Source of the DNA: Granulicella sp.
GTDB lineage: Bacteria; Acidobacteriota; Terriglobia; Terriglobales; Acidobacteriaceae
Direction of reading: 5' to 3'
DNA: 64,000 nt
Assembly: GCA_027450185.1 (NCBI GenBank)
Contig: DAIDKF010000006.1
Span: forward strand, 1 to 64,000
Under the pieces are notes generated by a model that did no database searches, had not been told where the DNA came from, and worked only from the letters and a program-made list of their open reading frames with translations. Numbering within the stretch: the stretch's first letter is position 1; the number at the start of each line of letters is the position of its first letter. Shown in pieces: positions 18,635-28,814 of this stretch. The position numbers and the translations under genes are program-made.

Positions 18635-19642
18635 TCAAATCAGGCGCTTGAGGGCGTCCACCACCGCATTTACTGGGATATTTGCCAGGCCCGGATCTAT
18701 TGTGTCCACGTGCCTGTAGCTGGTCACGGACGCCGGATCGCGTAGCACGATCTTCGCGCCGGGGCCCCACGGGCCATTGCGCGCAGGGTCGGTGGGGCCG
18801 AACAGTGCGACCAGTGGAACCGCCTGTGCTGCAGCAAGATGCGTCGGTCCAGAGTCGCCGCCGAGGAACAGGTCGCAGCGTCGCATGAGGGCCGCAAGTT
18901 GGGCGATGTCGCAAGCGACGACGCGTGCTGCTCCGTTGCTTGCGGCTGCCACCTGGGCGGCCAAACTAGTGTTGCCTGAACCCGCATTTACGACGCAATC
19001 GGACACTCTCAACAGCGTTTCGCGTGCTACCTCTCCGAACCGCTCCGCCGGCCAGTGCTTGGCCCCCCACCCCCCGCCGGGAGCGAGCATCAGCAGCGGC
19101 CTCGACCGAACCTCCTGCTCGGCCCAGGCCTCTGCACGGGTATCGCTGGGCAGGGTAATGTCGACAGGCTCGAGCGTCAGCCCGCAAGCTTCTCCCAGCA
19201 GCGCCGCTCCCTGCTCGACCACATGGGTGCCGCGGCGTGTCAGCCTCCGCGAGTAGAACCTTGCAGCCAGAGACTCGCGTGGATCGTTGTAACCGGCAAG
19301 CTGCGGAGCGCCCGACATCCAGCCGATCACTGCCGAGCGCAGAGTCCCCTGCATGTCGACGGTGAGGTCGTAGCGCTCACTCCGCAAGGCTCTGCGCAGG
19401 CCAAGGATCGATCGCAGCGTGGCCAGTGACGCCGGAGACTTTGACCACAACCTGGTTTCGGCCAGGTGCACCCGGTGGACGATGGGGCCGTTGCCCTCAC
19501 GGTCCACCAGCAGCGGAGCCCAGCGCGGATCGACGACCCAATCGATCTGCCAATCCGGGTGAGCGAGGCGCAGCGCGGCGACTGCGGGCAGCGTGTGTAG
19601 CACGTCGCCCATCGCGCCCACGCGAACGATGAGGACCTTCAT
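18635..19642 (-). CDS. waaC: Lipopolysaccharide heptosyltransferase I-like (GT9)
   Basis: MKVLIVRVGAMGDVLHTLPAVAALRLAHPDWQIDWVVDPRW; GDSGPTHLAAAQAVPLVALFGPTDPARNGPWG. Confidence 0.88.
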   Translation of the reverse strand: MKVLIVRVGAMGDVLHTLPAVAALRLAHPDWQIDWVVDPRWAPLLVDREGNGPIVHRVHLAETRLWSKSPASLATLRSILGLRRALRSERYDLTVDMQGTLRSAVIGWMSGAPQLAGYNDPRESLAARFYSRRLTRRGTHVVEQGAALLGEACGLTLEPVDITLPSDTRAEAWAEQEVRSRPLLMLAPGGGWGAKHWPAERFGEVARETLLRVSDCVVNAGSGNTSLAAQVAAASNGAARVVACDIAQLAALMRRCDLFLGGDSGPTHLAAAQAVPLVALFGPTDPARNGPWGPGAKIVLRDPASVTSYRHVDTIDPGLANIPVNAVVDALKRLI

Positions 19643-20700
19643 AGCGCCTGAACCTCTGCCGCCAGCAACTTCGTTTCGAGCGCGCGCAGGACTGCGTGCG
19701 GGTCGGCGAACTCAGCCTCCAACGCAACGACCATCAGCGGACCGATCTGCTCCAGTTGCTCGCGCATCGCCGAGGTCAATTTCACGGCGTCCTTCGCCGT
19801 GGTGACAAATCCCGAGCCGTTCAGGCTCCTCGCCACCTCGATCACGCGGTCGATGTCGGTCCGCCGATAGCGATGATGGTCCGGAAACGCAACCGTCTCG
19901 ATCACGCCGCAGCCAGCCTCCTGCAGCATGGCCGCGAAGTCTTCCGGCCGGGCGATGGCGCAGAATGCAACCGGGCGCAGCCCCGCGCCGAAGACCCGCA
20001 GCGGAGCGGGGAAGCGTAGTGTGCGGCGAACGGTCCACATCTGGCCGTGCTCGCGCAGCAGATCCCACACCCGCTTGCCGACAGCCGGAGCATCGCCATT
20101 CGTTGCACTCTCGCTGCGCACTTCGTTCTCGCGCACGATCACCACGTCGGCGCGCAGCAGCGCAGAGGGCATCTCACGCAGGTTGCCGGCAGGCAGCAGC
20201 GCGTCGTCGAGATCTTCCGCAGTGGCCAGCACGATGTCGATGGTCCGCGCCAGTTGCCGATGTTGAAATCCATCGTCGAGCAGATGGGCGCTGCGCGGAT
20301 TGACGCTCGCCGCAGCCTCGGCGTGTTCGCCAGCTCGAAACCGATTCGCTCCAACCCACACGGGGACGCCGGTCTGCTCTGCAAGCAGCACCGGCTCATC
20401 GCCAAACCGCTCAGCGGAGCGATCGAAGCCGGGCCGCACCTGCTCGATGCCACGACCTGTTCGGCCGTAGCCTCGCGTGAGCACGTCGACGGTCCAGCCA
20501 CTCTCGTGCAACAGCTTCGCCAGGGCAATCACCACGGGCGTTTTGCCGGCGCCGCCAGCGGAGAGGCTGCCAATGCTGATGACCGGCCATTGCAGCGTGC
20601 GTGTAGGCAGCACGCCTGCGCGCCGCAGAGCGTCCTTGATGTTGAGCGCAGCAGCATACACCGGTACCAACGGTCTCGCCCACGGCCTGCGCGTGTTCAT
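19639..20700 (-). CDS. lpxK: Tetraacyldisaccharide 4'-kinase
   Basis: ISIGSLSAGGAGKTPVVIALA, TRGYGR, LLDDGFQHRQLARTIDIVL. Confidence 0.93.
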   Translation of the reverse strand: MNTRRPWARPLVPVYAAALNIKDALRRAGVLPTRTLQWPVISIGSLSAGGAGKTPVVIALAKLLHESGWTVDVLTRGYGRTGRGIEQVRPGFDRSAERFGDEPVLLAEQTGVPVWVGANRFRAGEHAEAAASVNPRSAHLLDDGFQHRQLARTIDIVLATAEDLDDALLPAGNLREMPSALLRADVVIVRENEVRSESATNGDAPAVGKRVWDLLREHGQMWTVRRTLRFPAPLRVFGAGLRPVAFCAIARPEDFAAMLQEAGCGVIETVAFPDHHRYRRTDIDRVIEVARSLNGSGFVTTAKDAVKLTSAMREQLEQIGPLMVVALEAEFADPHAVLRALETKLLAAEVQAL

Positions 20701-22007
20701 GGCTTCTCTCCCTGTAGGACCACAACCAGCGCCTTGACGGTGCGCGCCGTGGCCCCCTGCTGCTGCTCGAAGACCTGTCGTCCACGCTCTCCCATCGCCT
20801 TGGCCCGTTCCTTATTCCTGATCAAATCTTCGAGGGCAATCTCCAACGCCATCTCGTCCTTCACCATGCGAATGCCACCGGCCTCCTGCATCGTCACAAC
20901 GATATCGCGGAAGTTTTCAAACGATGGTCCGATCACGACGGGAACTCCAAACTGCGCAGGTTCGAGCGGGTTATGGCCGCCTCGCTTCACCAGGCTTCCA
21001 CCAACGAATGCTACGTCCGCGATTGCATAGACCGCCGCCAGATCGCCGATAGTATCCAGCAGCACAACGTCGAGAGTTGGAGAAGCACGGACGGCGCCGT
21101 CTGTTTGCGTGCTCCATCCGCTTGCTTTCGCGTACCGATATGGCTGGAGTAACGTCTCGACCACAGGGAAGCGCTCAGGATGGCGCGGCGCCAGCACGAG
21201 CAGCGTATTCATGCCCTTATGCAATCCGTGCGCCCACGCTTGAATCAGCGGAGCTTCTTCGCTCGCATCGCCTCCGACGGTGCTGCCGGCCACGATGGTC
21301 GGTCGCCCTGCGGCGGCTTCGCGAATCAACTCTGCGATGCGGCTCTGCTGCGGTGCTCGAATGTCGTACTTCATATTGCCGGCAACCTGCACCGACTCTG
21401 CGCGAGCGCCGACGATCACCAGCCGCAGTGCATCCTCGTCGCTCTGCGCGAGCCATAGCGCAGGCTTGCGTATGACGCGTCCCCACACCGGCTGTATCCG
21501 CATCGCGCGCGCGAACGACCGATCGCTCATGCGTGCATTCACTACTGCGACGGGAACACCTCGCCGTCCGCACTCATGCAGCATTCGCGGCCATAGTTCG
21601 TTCTCCATAAGGATGAGTGCGGCGGGCTTGAGGGCATTCATATAGGAGCGCACCGCGAAGGCAAAATCGAGTGGCATATAAAACACACGCTCGGCTCCGA
21701 ATCGATCGCGAGCGAGCCCCTGTCCGGTGCGTGTGGTGGTGGAGATCACCACGCGGAAGTCCTCGCCGAGCGCAGCTTCGAGGTCGCCCACAAGTCTTGA
21801 GGCCGCCAGCACTTCGCCCACACTGACCGCATGGACCCAGACCACGCGCTTGCCCTGAATGGCCGCCAGCAACCGCGCCGGAACGTTGCCGAGGCGTTGT
21901 GCAAAGCCCTCGCGATAGCGTTGCGTCGTGGCCATGCGCAGCAGCCACCAGGGCGAACTGAGCGCGAGCGCCACGGTCAGCAACGCGCTGTAAGCCAGCA
22001 TCGTCAT
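20697..22007 (-). CDS. waaA: 3-deoxy-D-manno-octulosonic acid transferase
   Basis: RVVWVHAVSVGEVLAASRL, MPLDFAFAVRSYMNALKPAALILMENELWP, FVGGSLVKRGGHNPLEPAQFGVPVVIGPSFENF. Confidence 0.93.
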   Translation of the reverse strand: MTMLAYSALLTVALALSSPWWLLRMATTQRYREGFAQRLGNVPARLLAAIQGKRVVWVHAVSVGEVLAASRLVGDLEAALGEDFRVVISTTTRTGQGLARDRFGAERVFYMPLDFAFAVRSYMNALKPAALILMENELWPRMLHECGRRGVPVAVVNARMSDRSFARAMRIQPVWGRVIRKPALWLAQSDEDALRLVIVGARAESVQVAGNMKYDIRAPQQSRIAELIREAAAGRPTIVAGSTVGGDASEEAPLIQAWAHGLHKGMNTLLVLAPRHPERFPVVETLLQPYRYAKASGWSTQTDGAVRASPTLDVVLLDTIGDLAAVYAIADVAFVGGSLVKRGGHNPLEPAQFGVPVVIGPSFENFRDIVVTMQEAGGIRMVKDEMALEIALEDLIRNKERAKAMGERGRQVFEQQQGATARTVKALVVVLQGEKP

Positions 22008-22081
22008 GGCATCCAGACCGCCCTGTTTTGTTTTTGTTGCATCCAGAAGAGGATAATTGAAGGGAGCGAAGATCACCGTCC

Positions 22082-22594
22082 ATGAGCGAAAACAGACTGC
22101 GCATACGACCAGCTACTGCCGAAGACGTGCCGACGATGCTCGGCTTCATCCGCGAGCTTGCGGAGTATGAACGCGAACCTGAAGCAGTGGTCGCCACTGA
22201 GGCCGACCTGCTGCGCGACGGCTGGGGCGAGGCGCCGCGCTTTGCCGCGCTCATCGCTGAATACGACAGTGTGGCAGCGGGATTTGCGCTCTACTTCACA
22301 ACCTACTCGACGTGGCGGGGCCATCATGGAATTTGGCTGGAGGATATCTACGTAACGCCGGCACTGCGTAGCCATGGCATTGGGAAGGCGTTGCTGGCGC
22401 GGGTCGCGCGTATCGCGGAGGAGCAAGGTTGCCCGCGCCTGGAGTGGTCCGTGCTGAACTGGAATGAGCCGGCGATCGCAGTCTACCGGCGCGTCGGCGC
22501 GATGACGATGACGGAGTGGAGCATCATGAGAATCGCGGACAAACCGCTGGCAGAACTGGCCGCGCTCGATGCTGGAAGCAGTGAATCGCTATAG
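22082..22594 (+). CDS. GNAT-family N-acetyltransferase
   Basis: LRIRPATAEDVPTMLGFIRELAEYE; LEDIYVTPALRSHGIGKALLARVARIAEEQGCPRLEWSVLNWNEPAIAVYRRVGA. Confidence 0.9.
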   Translation: MSENRLRIRPATAEDVPTMLGFIRELAEYEREPEAVVATEADLLRDGWGEAPRFAALIAEYDSVAAGFALYFTTYSTWRGHHGIWLEDIYVTPALRSHGIGKALLARVARIAEEQGCPRLEWSVLNWNEPAIAVYRRVGAMTMTEWSIMRIADKPLAELAALDAGSSESL

Positions 22595-22635
22595 GGACGC
22601 ATAGTGATTCCAATAAGAACGTATCCTAGGCAGAG

Positions 22636-24006
22636 ATGAAGAAGATTCATGTGATTGGCGGCGGGCTTGCGGGCCCCGAGGCGGCGCTGCAGGCTGCGAG
22701 TTTCGGCTGCGAGGTGGTGCTCTCGGAGATGCGGCCGCTGCGCTCGACCGAGGCGCACCAGACGGCGGATTTTGCGGAGTTGGTGTGCTCGAACTCGCTG
22801 AAGAGCGAGAGCGAAAATACCGCACCGTGGCTGCTGAAACAGGAGATGCGCCGCGCGGGATCGTTCCTGTTGCGGGCCGCGGATGCGAGCGCGGTGCCTG
22901 CCGGCCATGCGCTGGCGGTGGACCGCGTGGAGTTTTCGCGGAGGGTGGCGGAGTTGATCGCGGCACATCCGAAGATCGAGGTGCGGCGCGAAGAGGTGAT
23001 GCGGCTCGATCACAGTGACGGAGAGACGATCACCGTGCTGGCGAGTGGGCCGTTGACCAGTTCGCCGCTGGCGGCTGAGTTGCAGCAACTGACGGGCGAG
23101 GAGCAACTTGCGTTCTACGACAGCATCTCGCCGATTGTCGATGCGAGCACCATCGACATGGAGCGTGTGTACTTTGCCGCGCGCTGGGACAAGGGAACGG
23201 CCGACTACATCAACTGCCCATTTACGAAGGAGGAGTATGAGGCGTTTCTCGATGCGCTGACGGCGGCTGAGACCGTCGAGGCGAAGAGTTGGGAGGCTCT
23301 GCCTGCGAACGGCGCGGCGACATCTGCTCCTGTGACGATGAACTACTTCGAGGGTTGCCTGCCCATCGAAGAGACGGCGCGAAGAGGCCGCGACACGCTG
23401 CGGTTTGGGCCCATGAAGCCTGCCGGGCTGACCAATCCGAAGACGGGCCGATGGCCGTATGCGGTCGTGCAGTTGCGCCAGGAGAACCTGCGCGCGGACA
23501 GCTACAACCTTGTGGGGTTTCAGAATCATTTGAAATTCGGAGAGCAGGCACGCGTGCTGCGCATGATTCCCGGATTGGAGCATGCGACGTTTCTACGCTA
23601 CGGCCAGATCCATCGCAACACGTACATTCATGCGCCGTCGCTCCTCACAGAGACACTGCAACTGCGCGCTCATCCAGGCATCCTGATCGCGGGACAGCTT
23701 TCCGGGGTCGAGGGCTATACAGAGTCGATTGCGAGCGGATTGCTGGCGGGCCGATATGCAGCGGCGCTGGCTTGCGGATTGCAGCCAACGCCTGCGCCAC
23801 GCATCTCGGCCAACGGCTCACTCACCCACTACATCACGCATGCGGAGCACAAGAAGTTCCAGCCCGCCAACATTACCTTTGATCTGTTGCCGCCTCTCGA
23901 AGAGGATTTGCGCAAGAAGATTCGCGACAAGAAAGAGCGCCACAAAATTCAGTGTGAACGTGCACTGAAGGCATGGGATGCGTGGCTTGCCGCGACGAGA
24001 CGGTAG
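22636..24006 (+). CDS. trmFO: Methylenetetrahydrofolate--tRNA-(uracil-5-)-methyltransferase TrmFO
   Basis: IHVIGGGLAGPEAALQAASFGCEVVLSEMRP; HQTADFAELVCSNSLKS; YVAARWDKG-like YFAARWDKGTADYINCPF. Confidence 0.96.
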   Translation: MKKIHVIGGGLAGPEAALQAASFGCEVVLSEMRPLRSTEAHQTADFAELVCSNSLKSESENTAPWLLKQEMRRAGSFLLRAADASAVPAGHALAVDRVEFSRRVAELIAAHPKIEVRREEVMRLDHSDGETITVLASGPLTSSPLAAELQQLTGEEQLAFYDSISPIVDASTIDMERVYFAARWDKGTADYINCPFTKEEYEAFLDALTAAETVEAKSWEALPANGAATSAPVTMNYFEGCLPIEETARRGRDTLRFGPMKPAGLTNPKTGRWPYAVVQLRQENLRADSYNLVGFQNHLKFGEQARVLRMIPGLEHATFLRYGQIHRNTYIHAPSLLTETLQLRAHPGILIAGQLSGVEGYTESIASGLLAGRYAAALACGLQPTPAPRISANGSLTHYITHAEHKKFQPANITFDLLPPLEEDLRKKIRDKKERHKIQCERALKAWDAWLAATRR

Positions 24007-24007
24007 G

Positions 24008-25888
24008 CTACTCGGCTTTTTTCTTGTTGCGGGCTTTTACCTTGAACCAGATGGGGCTGCCAATGAATTTGAATGTCTGGCGAATCTCGTTAGCCAAGAA
24101 CCGCTCGTAGCTGAAGTGGAGCTTCACGTCGCGATCGGTGAAGAGCACGAAGGTTGGCGGCGCAACCGCGGCCTGCGTCATGTAGTAGATCTTCACCCGC
24201 CGATTCATCGGCACGCTGGCGCGCTGGAAATCGATCTTATCGAGGAAGCGGTTCATCGCGCCCGTGGAGACGCGCTTGCGGCGTTCGCGGGAGACCAGTT
24301 CGACTTTCTTGAAGATCTCTTCAATGCCCTTCGATTCTGACGCCGAGGCGAACAGGAGTGGAGCGTAGTCGAGATACTTCAGTGAGTCGCGCACCTGCTG
24401 CTCATAAATCTTCTTGTCCGCAGGTGGTTTGCCATCGAACAGCCGCATACCATCCGGTCCAACCCTGGTCATCAGATCCCACTTGTTGATGACGATGATG
24501 ACGCTGCGGCCGCTCTCGTGTGCATAGCCGCCGATATTGGCATCGGCTGCGGCCACGCCTTCGGTTGCATCGATGACCAGCAGCGCTACGTCGGCGGCTT
24601 CAAGGTGTTTGCGGCTCATGATGACCGAGAGTTTCTCCGCCAGCAACTTCGTCTTGCCCTTGCGGCGAATGCCCGCGGTATCGATAAAGCGGAAGCTGTG
24701 GCCATCGCGCTCGACGACCTCGTCGACGGCGTCGCGCGTAGTCCCGGCGATAGGCGAGACGATAGCGCGGTCACTTCCGGTGAGCGCATTGAGCAGCGTA
24801 CTCTTGCCCACGTTTGGCCGACCGATGATGGCGATTCTGGTCTCGCGCGCGATGTGTTCGCCATGTGAGCGCAGACGGCGGCCTGTGGTGATTTCTTCGG
24901 GCGGAATCTGTGCACCGGGCAGGGGATCGCCACCGCCATCCATATCCTCTTCGAGCTCTTCTTCGATGCCCTCGTAATGCTCTTCCGGCTCTTCGGCGAC
25001 GAACTCCGGCGGCAGTGCGGCCCACACCTCATCGAGCAGATCGCCAATGCCCGAGCCATGTTCGGCGGAGATAGGGCAAACATTTCTGAAGCCCAGACGG
25101 CGGAAGTTCTCCGCCGTGGCGTACATCTCCGAGGTGTCCATTTTGTTTACCGCGAGAAAGATTGGCTTGCCCCCGCGCAACAGCAGACGAGCAAGTTCAA
25201 CGTCAGGAGCGGCGAGTTCGGTGCGGCCATCGACGACCATGATGATTGCGTCAGCCTCTTCCAGCCCGACCTTGGCCTGGCGGAAGATTGCGGAAGGGAT
25301 CAGCGCCTCGTCGTCGGGCACAACGCCGCCGGTATCGACCAGGCGTACATCGCGCCCAGCCCACTCGACATCGCCGTAGATGCGGTCTCGCGTGATGCCG
25401 GGCTCGTCGCCGACAATGGAGCGGCGGGTTTGCGTGAGGCGGTTGAACAGCGTCGATTTGCCCACGTTCGGACGGCCGCAGATGGCGACCAGCGGCAAAC
25501 GTGAAGGCTCGCGGTGGCCGACCTCGGTGGCCAGCGTCAGCCGCGATGCAAGCGCCTCCGCCTCTTTCCAGGCGCGCTGCTCGGCTGCGCTCTCGGTGTC
25601 AGCCTCCACGTGCGGCGAGCGCTTCGGAGTCTCGCTGGTGTCTCCGCGGCTGCCGGCCTCCTCACGATTCCGCAGCACCACCTTGTGCTCGCGCTCCGGG
25701 CTTTTGGTCGGCGTCCTGGCAGCCTTTGCCGCCGCTGCTTTCTTCGCTGCGAGTTCCTTGCGCTTCTTCGGTGAGACCGCTCCGGTGGTCGCCGTGCCGC
25801 GTGGCGCGGTTCTGCCCAGCTTCGGCCGGGTGCTTGCCTGCCGGTGCTTTTTGCCTAGCCGCTTCTTCTCGGTGCGTTTCGGTGCCAT
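24008..25888 (-). CDS. der: Ribosome-associated GTPase Der (EngA) with long basic N-terminal extension
   Basis: Two G domains (VAICGRPNVGKSTLFNRL; IAIIGRPNVGKSTLLNAL) and C-terminal KH-like region; ATG at 25888 chosen. Confidence 0.93.
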   Translation of the reverse strand: MAPKRTEKKRLGKKHRQASTRPKLGRTAPRGTATTGAVSPKKRKELAAKKAAAAKAARTPTKSPEREHKVVLRNREEAGSRGDTSETPKRSPHVEADTESAAEQRAWKEAEALASRLTLATEVGHREPSRLPLVAICGRPNVGKSTLFNRLTQTRRSIVGDEPGITRDRIYGDVEWAGRDVRLVDTGGVVPDDEALIPSAIFRQAKVGLEEADAIIMVVDGRTELAAPDVELARLLLRGGKPIFLAVNKMDTSEMYATAENFRRLGFRNVCPISAEHGSGIGDLLDEVWAALPPEFVAEEPEEHYEGIEEELEEDMDGGGDPLPGAQIPPEEITTGRRLRSHGEHIARETRIAIIGRPNVGKSTLLNALTGSDRAIVSPIAGTTRDAVDEVVERDGHSFRFIDTAGIRRKGKTKLLAEKLSVIMSRKHLEAADVALLVIDATEGVAAADANIGGYAHESGRSVIIVINKWDLMTRVGPDGMRLFDGKPPADKKIYEQQVRDSLKYLDYAPLLFASASESKGIEEIFKKVELVSRERRKRVSTGAMNRFLDKIDFQRASVPMNRRVKIYYMTQAAVAPPTFVLFTDRDVKLHFSYERFLANEIRQTFKFIGSPIWFKVKARNKKKAE

Positions 25889-25973
25889 CGTTCTAAAACC
25901 TCTGTATCTTTTATGGTCGCACGCATCGGGCGGCGCACGGCGAACAAACGGCGGATATGATCTACGTAGTCTG

Positions 25974-28067
25974 ATGTTATCCCCGACCCCACTGAACGTA
26001 CTCAAGGACGCACTGCACGACCAGAAGCTGCCCACGCTTCATGACTTCTTCCATCCGGGCGGTATTCTGGCGAAGTCTCAACTGGAGTATGAGCACCGTC
26101 CCGGGCAGTATGCGATGGCCAAAGCGATCGAACAGTGCTTCGACGACCATCGCCATTTGATTGTCGAAGCAGGCACCGGAACGGGCAAGACGCTTGCCTA
26201 CCTGCTGCCGGCGCTGCGCCGCGCGCGAGACCAGAAGCAGCGCATCATCATCTCGACGGGTACCAAAAACCTGCAGGAGCAGCTCTACTTCAAGGACGTT
26301 CCGTTCCTCGAGTCGCTGCTGGGGCCGCTGAAAGTCTGCTACATGAAGGGCCGCGCAAACTATGCCTGCAAGCAGAAGCTCTATGCGCTGCGCGACAATC
26401 CGCTGCTCTCGGGCCTCGATGAAATTTCGCAGTTCCAGGCGATACTTCAGTGGGAGCGGACGACCGAGACGGGTGACCGCGCGGAGGTTGATGAGCTTCC
26501 AGAGATCTCGCCGCTGTGGCACAAGCTCGATGCGCGCAGCGAGGTCTGTCTCGGCCAGTCGTGCCCGAACTGGGAGCAATGTTTCATTACGTCGATGCGG
26601 CGCAAGGCGTTGGAATCGGACATTGTGATCGTGAATCACCACCTCTTCTTCGCCGATCTTTCGATCAAGCAGCAGGCTGCCGGAGCGCCCGATGCAGGCA
26701 TTCTGCCGGAGGCTGCGGCGGTGATCTTCGATGAGGCGCACGAGCTGGAGGACATCGCCAGCCAGTATTTCGGCATTGCGCTCTCGAATGCGCGCTTCGA
26801 TGAGTTGGCGCGGGATACTGAGTTGCTTCTGCGCGCCAAGGGTGCGAGTTCCAGCGCGATTGAGAGCGCGGCACAGACGCTGCGCGAGCGTTCGAAGCTC
26901 TTCTTTGCCTCGCTGCCTGTGGGGCCTTCGGACCTGGGCCGGTTGGAGTTCATCGACCGCACGGATTTTCTGGAGGCGCGTGGCGACGCTTATATCGGAG
27001 CGACTAACGCGCTGCAACGGTTGGAGGGCGAGCTGGAGAGGCTGCGTGAGGTCGATGAGGCTGCGGGTCTGCGAAAGCGCGCTGCGGACATTCGCAGCCA
27101 TCTCAAGTTCTTGCTTGAATCGACGGACCCGAACACGGTCTTCTGGATCGAACGCCGTGCCACGAGCGGGGTTCGCAACGCTGCTCGCAATGCGCGCGAC
27201 ACCGCTGTGCCATCGGCCCAGTCCTTCAGCACGCACCTGCTGGCGACCCCGATCGACGTCTCGATGCTGATGGCCGAAACGCTCTTTGAGCGCTACCCTA
27301 GCGTCGTTCTTACCTCGGCAACGCTCACCGTTGCGGCGCAGGATGGAGCCCCCAGCTTCGATCATCTGAAGCGTCGCCTCGGCGTTCCATTTCCGAAGGA
27401 ACTCGTTGTTCCCAGCCACTTCGATTACGCAGCGCAGGCGCTGCTCTACCTGCCGCCGGGGATGCCGCCGCCGCGCGACGCCAACTTTCTCCCCCAGGCT
27501 GCGGAGCGAATTCGTCGTGTGCTGGAGATTACGCGCGGCCGTGCCTTCTGTCTCTTCACCAGCCACGCGCAGATGCGCGAACTGCATGATCGTCTTCTTG
27601 CGCAACTACCGTACCCGCTGCTGATGCAGGGCTCGGCCCCGCGCCATGTTCTGCTGCAGCAGTTTCGCGAGACGCCTAACGCAGTGCTCTTCGGCACCAG
27701 TTCCTTCTGGCAGGGCATCGACGTGCAGGGCGAACAGTTGAGCTGCGTCATCATCGACAAGTTGCCCTTCGCTGTGCCGAGCGATCCGGTTGTGAAGGCG
27801 CGGACGGACGCCGTCGCGGCAACTGGCGGCAACGCCTTCAACGACCTCCATGTTCCGCAGGCGGTGATTGCGCTCAAGCAGGGATTTGGGCGGCTGATCC
27901 GCTCGCTGAGCGATCGCGGTGTGCTGATGCTGCTCGATCCACGCATCGGCACGACGCGCTACGGAGCGACGTTTCTCGGCTCACTGCCTCCCTATCACCG
28001 CACCGATGACATCACCGAAGTCGAGCGCTTCTTCGATTTGCCGGCGACTCCTGTGGCGAGGCGCTAG
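25974..28067 (+). CDS. DinG-family ATP-dependent helicase
   Basis: IVEAGTGTGKTLAYLLPALR; C-x(n)-C Fe-S-like cysteines (CLGQSCPNWEQCF); VIFDEAHELED; GFGRLIRSLSDRGVLMLLDPR; ATG at 25974. Confidence 0.9.
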   Translation: MLSPTPLNVLKDALHDQKLPTLHDFFHPGGILAKSQLEYEHRPGQYAMAKAIEQCFDDHRHLIVEAGTGTGKTLAYLLPALRRARDQKQRIIISTGTKNLQEQLYFKDVPFLESLLGPLKVCYMKGRANYACKQKLYALRDNPLLSGLDEISQFQAILQWERTTETGDRAEVDELPEISPLWHKLDARSEVCLGQSCPNWEQCFITSMRRKALESDIVIVNHHLFFADLSIKQQAAGAPDAGILPEAAAVIFDEAHELEDIASQYFGIALSNARFDELARDTELLLRAKGASSSAIESAAQTLRERSKLFFASLPVGPSDLGRLEFIDRTDFLEARGDAYIGATNALQRLEGELERLREVDEAAGLRKRAADIRSHLKFLLESTDPNTVFWIERRATSGVRNAARNARDTAVPSAQSFSTHLLATPIDVSMLMAETLFERYPSVVLTSATLTVAAQDGAPSFDHLKRRLGVPFPKELVVPSHFDYAAQALLYLPPGMPPPRDANFLPQAAERIRRVLEITRGRAFCLFTSHAQMRELHDRLLAQLPYPLLMQGSAPRHVLLQQFRETPNAVLFGTSSFWQGIDVQGEQLSCVIIDKLPFAVPSDPVVKARTDAVAATGGNAFNDLHVPQAVIALKQGFGRLIRSLSDRGVLMLLDPRIGTTRYGATFLGSLPPYHRTDDITEVERFFDLPATPVARR

Positions 28068-28085
28068 TATCCTAGATACGGCCGC

Positions 28086-28340
28086 ATGGGACGCAACCTC
28101 TACATTCTCGCCGCCACACTTGCCGTGCTTTCGCTGGTGTCGATCGTGCTCTCGTTCACCAATGTGGCGCAGCAGCCGGGCTCGCCCGGTGACGCTTCGC
28201 TGTGGCGCATGACCAGCATCGCGCTGCTGTGTGTCGCCCTGATTGTGACGTTGCTGGGAGTGCTTAGTTCGCTCTTCGATCAGGCAGAGCGACGCAACGA
28301 AAGTGACCGCCAACAGAAGCGTCGCAGTCGCTCGGACTAG
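28086..28340 (+). CDS. Small hypothetical protein with two predicted TM helices
   Basis: MGRNLYILAATLAVLSLVSIVLSF...IALLCVALIVTLLGVLSSLF, between dinG-like gene and queD. Confidence 0.6.
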   Translation: MGRNLYILAATLAVLSLVSIVLSFTNVAQQPGSPGDASLWRMTSIALLCVALIVTLLGVLSSLFDQAERRNESDRQQKRRSRSD

Positions 28341-28420
28341 CTTCGCCCGGCGGAGCAGCCAGCTTCCCCGGTAGAATGGGAGATGGCGCGAATGCGGCGC
28401 CGATTGGAGCCCCACCCATC

Positions 28421-28813
28421 ATGTTCGAAGTTACGGTACAGGCCGGATTCTCTTCAGGCCACTACCTTCGCAACTACCGCGGCAAGTGCGAGAACCCGCA
28501 CGGCCACAACTATCGCGTGCTGGTCACGCTCATCGGCGAAGATCTCGATGAGGCTGGCCTGCTGCTGGACTTTAAGCTGCTCAAGCAGGTACTTCGACCT
28601 ACGGTTGAGTTCCTCGATCACCAGATGATCAACGACCTCGAACCCTTTACGACGCTGAATCCATCGGCTGAGAATCTGGCGCGCTACTTCTACGAGAAGA
28701 CGGCTATGCAATTGAGCGAGATGACCGCTGGCCGTGTGCGCGTGAAAGACTGCACGTTGTACGAGACCGACACCAGCTTTGCGCGATACTACGAGATGGA
28801 AGCAGGGAAGTAG
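28421..28813 (+). CDS. queD: 6-carboxy-5,6,7,8-tetrahydropterin synthase/PTPS family QueD
   Basis: AGFSSGHYLRNYRGKCENPHGHNYRV; LLDFKLLKQVL; adjacent to queE. Confidence 0.92.
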   Translation: MFEVTVQAGFSSGHYLRNYRGKCENPHGHNYRVLVTLIGEDLDEAGLLLDFKLLKQVLRPTVEFLDHQMINDLEPFTTLNPSAENLARYFYEKTAMQLSEMTAGRVRVKDCTLYETDTSFARYYEMEAGK

Positions 28814-28814
28814 C

